Below, in pieces: positions 22,281 to 32,803 of a stretch of 64,000 nt of DNA. Under the pieces are notes generated by a model. It did not search any database, was not told the DNA's origin, and saw only the letters and a program-made list of their open reading frames with translations. Source of the DNA: Gymnopus androsaceus JB14 (taxonomy: Eukaryota > Basidiomycota > Agaricomycetes > Agaricales > Omphalotaceae). A program made the translations under genes and the position numbers. Positions within the stretch are counted from its first letter, which is position 1. Every line of letters starts with the position of its first letter. The stretch spans positions 1 to 64,000 of the forward strand of contig ML769723.1 in assembly GCA_009733575.1 (NCBI GenBank), given 5' to 3'.

Positions 22281-22832
22281 TTACGACCACTGTGCTGAGC
22301 ATTATGGAGGGACGGATGGGTGGAAAGGGGCTGAGCAAAAGCAAAAATACAGGTCTCAATGCACTAGGCCTACTTACATGGTCTCCTGAAATTATGGCTA
22401 AAAACAAGCGCTCATAGATGACTCGGAAACACTGAGAAAAAGCGCGAGCAAACAGCGAACCACCACTTTCATGCTTGTCACCAAGATTCACTCTGAAAGC
22501 GATGCACAAGGTGTGTGTTTCTTCCTTGTATTTCCTCAATACTGACCTGATATGCCTAGGATCACCAGAGATGTTTACTTGTGGATTGCAAACCATATGG
22601 AAAAGTCAGAACCTGTACGGCGACATATCTTTTCCAGCTATCCACACTCATAGCCAGCTGCCAACACTATATCCCAGCAGTGTCTGCACAGCTTGTGCTC
22701 ACTGTGTCGAACATGAACTACATTGAAAAAATTCTGGGCCAACACTTTGCAGCACTTTCCACTAAGTTGGATGACCAGTTCTATGCGGACCACCTTTTCC
22801 GGATTAAGCAGTTACTGGCGCTCGGAAATGAT

Positions 22833-23899
22833 GTGAGACCCGGTGCACGAAATGGATCTCGAACCAATGTATCCCAAATGTCTTGCACCTAAATGCAGGT
22901 GGAGACCAAATGCGACCACCCAGGGTAACCGTGCCGTAAGGTGGGTCTGGACAGTAGTATGAGTGTTGTACGGAACAGTACAAGCCTCAGAGGTGCAAGG
23001 AACAGTGTACAGGCCACCCGCTGACGTAATCAGGAGGAAGCGGGTGGTATTGTGGTCCGATGACCAGAAATGAGTGGGAGCAGATGGAATATGTGAAGGG
23101 GTGGTCCAAAAGGGTGTAATAAGTCCAAATATGGATAATGCGGATGGAATACAGCAAATGCAGATGGAAATAGCGTGAGAGCGGGTGAAATAGGGTGAAA
23201 GCGGGCGGAAATAGCGTGGGAGCGGATGGAATAGTGCAAAAGCGGACGGAAATAGCGTGGGAATAGATGGAATAAGGTGAAAGCAGATGGGAATAGTGTG
23301 AGAGCGGATGGAATAGCGTGAGAGCGGACGGAAATAGCGTGGGAGCGGGAGGAACTGAGTGAGAGCGGACGGTTCCAGAGGTTCTAGAGGTAGCAAAACC
23401 CAAATAGGAAGCTCCTGGGGAGCCTTGGTCATAAAGTCGTAAACAGAAATAGAAGACAGTGAGCTCTGGACGTAGATTTGGTATCTACGGACAGAGCCTC
23501 GCAGTCAATGCAGATGACAGTGGGCCTTTGAACGGAGCTCGGAAGGCACAGCTGGTTGGAACAGATAGAAATAGAGAGACAAAGACAGAGACAGAAGCAA
23601 AACAGGATCGATTCGGTAACAATGGTAATAACAGACTAGGGTACATGGACTCGGGGTGTCTACTTATATACTGTAGGGTGGCTGTGTAACTCGTCGGGAG
23701 GGCTTGATGGATGGTTATCAAGTGCGGGAGGCACCCAGGAGGCAGGATAAGTGGTAATCACATGTAGAAAGTGCCCGGCACGCAGGATAAATGGTAAATA
23801 AGCATGGAAAGCGCCCGCAATGTAGGTAATGAGTGCGGGAAGTATCCGCGGACGGTCAGGAAGCGTGGGAAACATCAGCGGGTGGATAGCGGATGAGAA
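22833..23899. mobile_element. LTR-like insertion inside the Ulp1-like gene
   Basis: The coding sequence on either side is continuous apart from this block. The flanks repeat AATGA (up to GAAATGA) just before 22833 and just after 23894, consistent with a 5-7-bp target duplication. The block starts TGTGAGACCC and holds a TATATA box near 23669 and a minisatellite. The right end does not finish in CA, so calling it a solo LTR is tentative. Confidence 0.5.
23080..23380. repeat. 22-bp minisatellite within the LTR-like insertion
   Basis: About a dozen imperfect copies of a unit such as AGCGGACGGAAATAGCGTG occur in tandem. Long open frames that cross it on the minus strand are repeat artefacts. Confidence 0.7.
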
Positions 23900-25123
23900 A
23901 TGAGCCAAGTCCTGACAAATGAGCTCGCTGCTCTTCCTGCTCTACGCAGCACAGTTGCTATTTGCCTCGAGAGCCACAATACTGCACCCTCTGACAGGGT
24001 AGTCCTTGCCACCTTCCATAACTTGTGTCACTTGAGGGAAGAGGTTATCCATCTGAAAAACTTCACAGAAGCAACATTCTATGAAGTTTTAGACAGATAT
24101 CCTGTTTGGACGGAGGTGAAGTTGAGATCCATGGTAAGGGAGGTGAGTGCAATTCCTTTAAGAACCGCGAGACAATGGACATTTCTTACACTTCACAGAT
24201 AGGCTGTAATCAAAGACCCTTAGAAGGGAAGCTACCCAACATCTCTTTCTCCAACTTCAAAACATTGGGCGCTCGAGAATGGCTTAACAACGAGGTCATA
24301 AATTACTTTGTCCAGAAATGGTGCTCAAGGTCATCTACTTTGGGGCTTAGCACATTCTTCGCTTGTAAAATCCTTTTCGATGATGAAGATAATTCATGTA
24401 TTCATGCAAAACATGGGGTTTTGACTTTGAACGATGAACAGAGAGCGCTTAGGTGGTGTCGCAGGGCTGATGTAAGTTGCTTTCCTTCTATCCTCGAAAT
24501 AGCTCACTCAGATTACAAAAGAAGAGTTTGGGTCTCAATATGGGATGGGACTCGGTGTTTATCCCAATCAATGAAAACCATTCGCACTGGTATTCTGCTT
24601 ACATTGATTTTCGCCATAAACGCATCCACATTTAGGACAGCTGGTCAGAAACCTGTCTTCTTAACCAACGAAAGCCTGTTCTATTACGGAAAAATACAGG
24701 CCTCATGCTTGTAAGTCTTCTTGGCTACTAAGTAGGACCTGTGGGGCACGTCTGATACCCTTGGATATGAGCAGGTCTTGATGTGGCTCATGGAACTCCT
24801 GGGCTGTGAGAGAGGTGAGGAAGTGCAGCTGAAAAACGCTCCCTTGACGCAGTGGGTTTGTGATCCTCACACTCAGGTGCATTTTTGTAGCTGTTCTACT
24901 CCACAAATCGCTGAATACTCTGCTGCAGGTCCCCTTTCAACCTAATTACTTTGACTGCGGAGTTCATACACTCTGGCACTTACAGCATGTCCTAGCGTTC
25001 CGGGAGGTTCAGGGGGAGGGCTGTTTATCAAATCAACTAAGGTTTACAAACGATATGGTGGGGAAACGTCTGAGCTGGCACAAGAGATGTTGGATGATTG
25101 CGGCCTTTGAGTCTTGTATTTAA

Positions 25124-26300
25124 TCCCTAAAATTATGAGTCTGCAGGCTTTACTCCAGGGAGTGATTCAATTTTGATGAGGACGAAGCTTGTCAATTGAA
25201 ACATTGAATGACTCGATTGACTTGAGTCACAGGCTTGGGCCATATAAGTACCTCAAGGGTTGATATCTCTTTTCCCTTATGTCTAAACGAATCTGGCTAC
25301 CGCTTGCTCTATCTCGCAAAAAAGCTTGGAGAAAAGGTCCGTTATTTACCTTTGGAAGGTGTTTTCATCTGCTGACAGCTCCCGCTACACCATTGATCCA
25401 CAGGCTATCGCTGCTTGTGCCAAAAGAGGCGTCAAATGATCTGGAAACATGATGTTGAGATTAGTTTCCACACCATACTGCGAACATGGATTACCACACG
25501 CTGTCAGCTAGTGCAAGGAAACTCAGGCTTGGTTGCACTCGCTGCACAGCCAACAACTGGTAGTCTCCCAAAAAAATTTCGTTCATCCTTTCAAATGCTC
25601 ATCCAGTCATTGCTAGTTATACCCACAGCACCTAATACCCCAGAAAGACCTCATCAATGGATCAACCCTAACAATGCATTATCTCGACAGCCAGCATATC
25701 TGGATCTTACTAAGCTATGGGAAGGCTTCTGAAATTACAGTGGTCGTGAAGAGGCTATGTTTTGTGGTCTGGTTGGGAGCACCACTACGCGGTTGTCTAC
25801 AACTCAAAGCAGCGTTCTTCACAGCTTCAGGTCTCCTCACCAGACCCATTCACGCAAGAGAGCAAAAAGTAGTTGTAGATTGGGGAAGATAAATATTAAG
25901 AAAAAATATATGTACGGAACAAGTCATGTTCATTTGGATGTGTAAAAATACTTCAATCAAAAAGGGATTTTCACAATTTTATGGATGACACCAATGAAAT
26001 TCGAACTACGAAATTGCTTAGTAGAGTTACATTCTGAAGTCTAAGGTTAACCATTACCCCACAGCATTGATGTTTCATTGACATTACAATAACCTCTAAC
26101 TAGCTAATCGTGCACGTTTCTAATGGTCCTGACCCTTTCTCCCTTTCTCTCATGCCCCACGCTCTCATCCACTATTTGGTCTGACCTTGGGCTTGTCTCT
26201 TAATGCAACATCTAACTTGATCTGGATCTACTCGGGAGACCAAACATTGGCAAGCATCGTTGTAACGAGCACGTGACTTCCTTCTGACTCGTTTTCCACA
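25124..26300. other. Spacer with one unassigned open frame
   Basis: An open frame at 25415-25732 (plus strand, 105 aa, ending LDLTKLWEGF) looks weakly coding but matches no family I know. The rest holds a SINE-like copy at 25995-26085 and an inverted copy of a dispersed repeat at 26241-26275. Confidence 0.35.
25995..26085 (-). repeat. tRNA-derived SINE-like sequence
   Basis: On the minus strand, ATGCTGTGGGGTAATGGTTA (A-box-like) is followed by AGTTCGAATTTC (B-box-like). It is related to the copies at 17439-17530 and 18726-18775. Confidence 0.5.
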
Positions 26301-29300
26301 ATGTTGGACAGCCAGCTTGCCCTCCCAGGGGCTTCTGGTGAGTGGCATATCTTTTTTTTTTAATCCCCTTGTTCTTATTAATCATTCTTACAGGCTCTGT
26401 AGTATCATCATCAAAGCTTTTCTCGATTGTCCTGACGTTTTTGCCAACGGAAGGTCAATATGAACAAATATGTCCCCAGGACATGCCGTCTACTGTATAT
26501 AACTAATCCGATAGCTTAGTGTCCTTTTGCTTAGATTATTTCACGCTCACTCAATGCCTACTGTTCCGAGAGACAGAACCATGATCTATGGCGAAGGTTA
26601 TTGGGAGAAGAGGATCCCCAGAAAACTGAGAACCAAGCCTGGAGCTCTTACATTGGCCCAATTCTTGGATTCAAACTCTACACTGTACTCTCTGGATCGT
26701 CAAGTGTTCAAGGCAAAATCCCTCGGTCAGCTATGTCCTCTGATTTAACAAACAAGTTGATAAGAATAGTAAGCCTCTATTTTTTTAAACCTTGTCGTCA
26801 TTGAACATTTTCTAGGCCAAGGTAATTACTGAAAAGGATGGCTGGCCCACAATATTTGAAGAGGCTATCATTGCTCATTGGAATACGAATACGCCTGTCT
26901 CTGGTTCTTGTGGTCCCATGATCACTGAGATATCCTCTCCTCAGAATGTGTCCCAAAAAGTTGCTGCATCTGTTGTCCAAAACTTAGGACATCTCACCGA
27001 GTCATTCCAATCGAAAGCTCTTGGAAACATCATAAATAACATCCAACTTGTAGCATCGTATCTCAGTATAATGACTCTAGTACGTCGATTTTCTTCTTGA
27101 TTCATTTCCCATCTGTGACGTTTTTCTTTCACAGGGAGTCTTAGATGTCCCAATGGATAAAGATTTCCCTGCAAAACTTGAGAAATGCCTGCAGAACGCG
27201 GAGTATGTCCTTTTTGATTTAATATACATTAACTCACTCTGTTTTCTAGCTTTCAATCGAATGGGAGGTTTTCCCACATTCTGACTACATTGAATCTTTC
27301 CCTGGTGGAGTTTCAATCACCGCTCTTCTCTTGTCTCGCCATTTCTCCCATTCTCTTGTTCAGAACTTGCCAGCTGCAATCCTCGCGCTTTGGGAGGCAA
27401 TATTACATTTCTGTAACTTCACATGTTTCTCTATCAGACTGTAATCATTGCTCATTAGCAACTCGTAGTTTATGATGAGTCTAGGCAATATCAAGCCTGC
27501 TTCACTGCGGGAGATAGAAACCCTGATTTGGAAAAATCTCTATCTCATTGCCCGATGCCAACTTAGTGCGGAGGAGATGATGGATCGAGTGTTGGATAGT
27601 ATTGCGGAGCCAAAGCTCCTTGGTTCTTTTCGCCCCAACAAAACCAAACTTCATGATTTCCTCAAGGAGACATTTGACCCCATCCATGATCACACAGGCT
27701 TCTTCTTCCCTGGTAAGGTCAACATTCTTTGCATGTCGCAAATATACTCATATGCTAGTATAGCTTCGGGCGCCATAACTAAGCAAGAAGCAGAGCCGTC
27801 AGGCTCTTCTCGTCCTGCACTGCACTGGCCGAACAACAACAGTAGTCTGTATTCACCGCAGACATCACCATCATCTCGCTCTTCCCCCCTTCTTCTTGGT
27901 TCCAAAAATCCAAGACCTTTCCCTCTGCTCGCAGGCGCTGGTCCTGTAACCGGGCTTGCATTGAGTAGTGTGGGCTTGAACACTGTCCATCCGGAGTGGG
28001 TGGTTGACCTTCTGGAATCTGACAACGCTCCTATTTCACCGATAGGCTCAGGTAGCGGTGATGGAGCAGCCATGGATCCACACCCAGATGACGGACTGCA
28101 CATAGATAGTGCATCTAATGTTCCGCAAATGGTTCCAGATGATGATGATGATGATGTCAGTCCAGGAAGCGGTGACGGTCTTGGGGAAGTCTTTGGTCCT
28201 AGTAAACTTGACGAGTCCATACCTGTGTCATCGTTACCATCTGGAACTCCCGAGCCTCCATCTGCCCTATCCTTGTTGTCTACTTATGCTTTCCCAAGTC
28301 CTGGAACCGTGTCTGGCTCGGATATTGCCCTGCTCGATCAGTCGGACTTGGCAGGTGCTCGAGGTTCGAATGATATGGGAGCAAACTCGAACACTGGTGA
28401 TGATGCTATCCATCTTACGAATAGCTCCTCATTGTATGAAAACCTTGGGTTTATGGATCCTGGACCTGAAATTGATCCTAGTAAACTTGCCGAGCCCATA
28501 TCTGCATCTGGAACCCCCAAGACCATATCCTCGTTGTCTAATCGTGTTTCCCCAAGTTCTGAACCCCCCGAACATTTCAGGTCCGTGTCTGGGTTGAATA
28601 GTGCTCCTGATGACCCGCATCTGCTCCGAGATGGAGTTGAAGTCATGGATCTGTTGGGCTTGGAAGGTGATGAAGGTCGGAATGTTTTGCGGGGGACCTC
28701 AGGCACTGGCGATGAAGCCATCTACCATATGAACTCAGATGTTTCCTCATCGTATGCCCCCCCTGGTCATATTGATCCTGGACCCGATAGTGTTGCTACT
28801 GAAGAGCCATCCAGGGCGATATCCGAGATACCTCCGCCATCTGCTCACAATCTTGCTTTCGGTCTTGTGTCTGATCACAATCACTGTGACATTTCCGAGC
28901 CCATACCTGAGCGATCCCCATCACCCTCCATTGGCTCCCCTGGTCCTGATATTGACTATAACTCTGGTTCCCTTCCTCGTGTCATCCTGCGATCATCCAA
29001 GCGTATCAAGGCTAAAAGGCATTCTGATAGCAAAGATCCTTCGCCGAAGCGCCAAAAGCTATCTGAAGGCAAGAGGAGGAAGACTGGGAAAGCTACTGAG
29101 GCAGGGGATGTAGTCAATAGCGACCACGATATGGATATTGGGGAGGACTGTGAGCAGGTCCCTAGACTTGAAGTCCATGGAGACAAGGAGGTATGTCCCA
29201 TGACGAATTAATGAGCAATAATTTTTACTGATTATTTTCTTAGCGTGAACCTTCACCTGTTATACATGTTTACTCAGCTGATCATGCCAAGTATTATGGG

Positions 29301-30564
29301 TATGAGGGAAAACACTATGTACGTGAACAGGCTACACTACGGTTTTTGAAATAACTTTTATCCTTTTACTACGGCATGTAGAGCTCTCAGATTGCCAAAG
29401 ATCTTCAAAAGCTTGCGGCGCACGTTGATGTTGTGAGGGGCAAAAGCGGCCTCCCTACTGGCAAACCTGTAGAATGGGTGGATGGGATGACAAGTCCTGT
29501 TACTCTTCCGACGCCTGCTAAGCTCTTGAATAGCTCTCCAATATACACGTTGGATTTTGCAGACTTCCTCAAGACCTCAGCGAAGGATTTGCAGGATATT
29601 TTCCACCACTACCCCGCAATAGTAGTAAGTGGGTGCCCAACCCGCCTCAAATGTGACCTTCCTAGTTTGGAAGAATGGGGTGGAGTTGATGAGCTCAGGG
29701 TTATGCATGGTAAGTTGTCTCATTAATAGTAATATTCCAGAATTAACATGGTAACCTCAATCTAGATAACTCAAGATATGACCCCCACAGGCCTGATGCT
29801 GTTTTCGTGTGGGCATCCTTCCGGGAATTTCTCGAGACTTCCAAAAACATCAACAGTCTTGATAACCCGCTTAGTGGGGGAGTACCAGCTCCTATCCAAC
29901 TGGCCACTGACCTATGCACTGCTGTCTCTGCGTACGGAGAATTTCCCACTAACATCCCAGTGTGAATCATGAATTGGGGTCTGTTAGCAAAGGCCGATGC
30001 AGTTCATCCTCCCCATGTAGACCACCCTGGAACATGCACTTGGGTGGCTATCGAAGATGGGCTGAAGAAGTGGGATATAGCTTTTCCACCGAGGGAAACC
30101 GAGGAAGAAGAGATTGCTAATCCAGCTGTGTATGCGGCTGAAATGGCTGACGGTCGCAACTACGCTAGGGGCTGGAACTGGTATTCTGTACTACTATATC
30201 CTGGAAGCATGCTGTGCATTGTTGTTGCTCTGCTCCACCAGTCAACTCAAACTCGCTTTTGTTATAGATTCATGCGGCCAGGAACAGTTCATAGTGTAAC
30301 CACACTCCAAGATTGCATTGCCTTGGGTGGCCACTTCTTTTCCGAGCCCGCAATTAAGCATTCTGTTTATTCGATACTTCACAATTTTGTTGGCTCCCAT
30401 ACAATCACCAATGTCTCGATGGATAATGAGCAACAGATGCTACTTCGCATTGTCCTCTTCTGGCACAAGACTATGTGTGATGGAAGCAGTGCGTATCTGA
30501 ACCAAATTGAACAGCTAGGCCAGGGTAGGTCTTTTACTGGCACTTCAGGCTTCCCTTGTTTCTA
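26301..30564 (+). CDS. JmjC-domain protein gene, 5' part
   Basis: JmjC proteins are Fe(II)/2-oxoglutarate oxygenases, usually histone or protein demethylases or hydroxylases. A likely start is the ATG at 26301, followed by several small exons. A large exon (27472-29199) codes for an acidic, Ser/Pro/Asp-rich region ending in basic, nuclear-localisation-like KRIKAKRHSDSKDPSPKRQK. The JmjC core lies at 29400-30430: the first iron ligands in HPPHVDHPGTCTW and, after an intron at about 30210-30266, the second His in FMRPGTVHSVTT followed by ALGGHFFS. At about 30523 an intron donor (GTAGGT) opens, and 42 bp later the KDZ element begins. The coding sequence resumes after 47870. Exons near the 5' end are uncertain. 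Confidence 0.65.
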
Positions 30565-32524
30565 ACAAGTTAGATAGTCCAAAGCGTAACAATCCAGTAT
30601 CTAATATGATTGAAATCCACAGGAAATCCAGGGGCCTGGATTCCAGGGCTAGAGTCTGGAATCCATGGGACCAGGACCTCTGGCACCCCTTGGCCATGGA
30701 TTCCAGGACCATCAATGGATTCCAGCAGGTGAGCCGTATATGAAGTGTTGCGCATGTACAGTGTGACAGTGTGACATATGTCACATCAGAAAAATCCACT
30801 CTTAGGCTCTATAATTCCCCAAAAAATCATAAAAAATAGTGAAAATATTCAGGTGATGGGTGTGCAGCCTGTGCATGGCTTTCTGTAGTCTATGGAATAC
30901 AGATCCCTGGAATCCATACTGTACTAGGATTACTATTTAAATCTGTCATAGAGCTACAGTGGCTGCCAATGTATGGCACCTATCAGTAGTTTGAGTAACA
31001 TTCCTCCACATGTCACAATACCATGTCACAACTTAGTGTACAGTGTTTAAGACAATAAACATAATCTAAAATATCATCCAGGTACCATGAGGCTGATGTG
31101 ATATAGTTACAGCCATGTCACACAATGTGACAGTACAATGTCACATTCCTTCAAACATGACACTTTACCATTGGCATATTCACACAGCTTAAAACAGCAG
31201 GTGTATACATGTCACACTGTGTGACATACTCTATAACAATATACTCAGAGTTAGAGTTGTGAAGCAACACCACTACACTGTAAAATGATATATATTTGGA
31301 ATCCATAGGACTAGTTAATACAATACACTCTGGAATCCAGAGTACAGTATGGAATCCATAGGACTATTAAATATAGTACACTCTGGAATCCAGAGTACAG
31401 TATGGAATCCATTAGAAAGTAAATATAGTACACTCTGGAATCCAGAGTACAGTATGGAATCCATTGACTAGTAAAATATAGTACACTCTGGAATCCAGAG
31501 TACAGTATGGAATCCATTGGACTAGTAAATATAGTACACTCTGGAATCCAGAGTACAGTATGGAATCCATTGGACTAGTAAATATAGTACCCTCTGGAAT
31601 CCAGAGTACAGTATGGAATCCATTGGACTAGTAAATATAGTACCCTCTGGAATCCAGAGTACAGTATGGAATCCATTGGACTATTGAATATAGTACCCTC
31701 TGGAATCCAGAGTACAGTATGGAATCCATTGGACTATTGAATATAGTACCCTCTGGAATCCAGAGTACACTATGGAATCCATTGGACTAGTAAATATAGT
31801 ACACTCTGGAATCCAGAGTACAGTATGGAATCCATTGGACTAGTAAATATAGTACCCTCTGGAATCCAGAGTACAGTATGGAATCCATTGGACTAGTAAA
31901 TATAGTACCCTCTGGAATCCAGAGTACAGTATGGAATCCATTGGACTATTAAATATAGTACACTCTGGAATCCAGAGTACAGTATGGAATCCATTGGACT
32001 AGTAAATATAGTACACTCTGGAATCCAGAGTACAGTATGGAATCCATTGACTAGTAAATATAGTACACTCTGGAATCCAGAGTACAGTATGGAATCCATT
32101 GGACTAGTAAATATAGTAACGCTCTGGAATCCAGAGTACAGTATGGAATCCATTGAACTATTAAATATAGTAACGCTCTGGAATCCAGAGTACAGTATGG
32201 AATCCATTGAACTATTCAATATAGTACACTCTGGAATCCAGAGTACAATATGGAATCCATAGGACTATTAAATATAGTACACTCTGGAATCCAGAGTACA
32301 ATATGGAATCCATAGGACTATTAAATATAGTACACTCTGGAATCCAGAGTACAATATGGAATCCATAGAACTATTAAATACAATACACTCTGGAATCCAG
32401 AGTACAGGATGGAATCCATAGGACTATTAAATACAATACACTCTGGAATCCAGAGTACAGTATGGAATCCATAGGACTAGTAAATACAATACACTCTGGA
32501 ATTCAGAGTACACTATGGAATACA
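30565..32524. repeat. Left terminal inverted repeat of the KDZ transposon
   Basis: The outer 730 bp is unique sequence rich in ATGTCACA/TGTGACAT motifs. The inner 1.2 kb (31297-32520) is about 23 tandem copies of a 53-bp unit containing the near-palindrome CTCTGGAATCCAGAG. The whole block matches the reverse complement of 46147-47861 with few changes in the outer part. Confidence 0.85.
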
Positions 32525-32628
32525 TGATAGAACAAAAATAGTGACTTTGGCATTTCATAAATGCCCTCAAGCACTTCAGTTTGTATACATAATTAGAACT
32601 TTCGAAAATCAACTTGAGCCTGAGTTAT

Positions 32629-32718
32629 GCCCCAATCCGGAGTTGAACCAGAGACCTCCCAAACATTAAGTTGCTTACCTAAGTAGCTTGGATGCTCTAC
32701 CACCCGAGCTATTAGAGC
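32629..32718 (-). tRNA. tRNA-like sequence with an apparent intron, possibly a pseudogene
   Basis: On the minus strand the sequence folds as a cloverleaf: acceptor GCTCTAA with TTGGGGC (7 pairs, two of them G-U), D stem GCTC/GAGC, anticodon stem TCCAA/TTGGG (one G-U), a 5-nt variable region and T stem TCTGG/CCGGA with a TTCAACT loop. The anticodon loop region is 25 nt, so about 18 nt would be an intron. The anticodon is unclear: the simplest reading gives TAC but lacks the usual T33. It lies just inside the left terminal repeat of the KDZ element. Confidence 0.45.
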
Positions 32719-32803
32719 AATGGCATAGTGCCTACTATTTTGCTCAAGTCTTGAGTATCACATTTATCATCACAATTCCCAAGTCCTTTAATACATAAGT
32801 AAA

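Larger units (their letters stand above)
22560..25123 (+). pseudogene. Ulp1-like (C48) SUMO-protease-family gene, interrupted by an insertion
   Basis: Ulp1 cysteine proteases process or remove SUMO-type proteins. The protease core is clear: FKTLGAREWLNNEVINYF at about 24258-24310; the catalytic His in HSHWYSAY and Asp in DSWSETC near 24570-24660; and the oxyanion Gln plus catalytic Cys in QPNYFDCGVHTLWH near 24935. A stop codon falls just before the DSW Asp. The N-terminal helical part is split: 22735-22832 ends QLLALGN, and 23900 onward resumes VLTNELAALPALRS, with a 1067-bp LTR-like insertion between. Such proteases are often carried by fungal transposons. The stop and insertion make this a likely pseudogene. 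Confidence 0.65.

Noticed and set aside
22812..23432. A 206-codon minus-strand open frame rich in His, Pro, Ser and Phe.
   Set aside because: It crosses the 22-bp minisatellite inside an LTR-like insertion; the peptide is a simple repeat.
31297..32520. Open frames of 60-108 codons on both strands of the satellite, and likewise at 46137-46955.
   Set aside because: They are made of the 53-bp satellite unit and repeat the same peptide in several frames; no start or splice context.
31297..32520. Regular direct repeats that could suggest a CRISPR array.
   Set aside because: There are no unique spacers; the array is a plain tandem satellite in a eukaryotic transposon.
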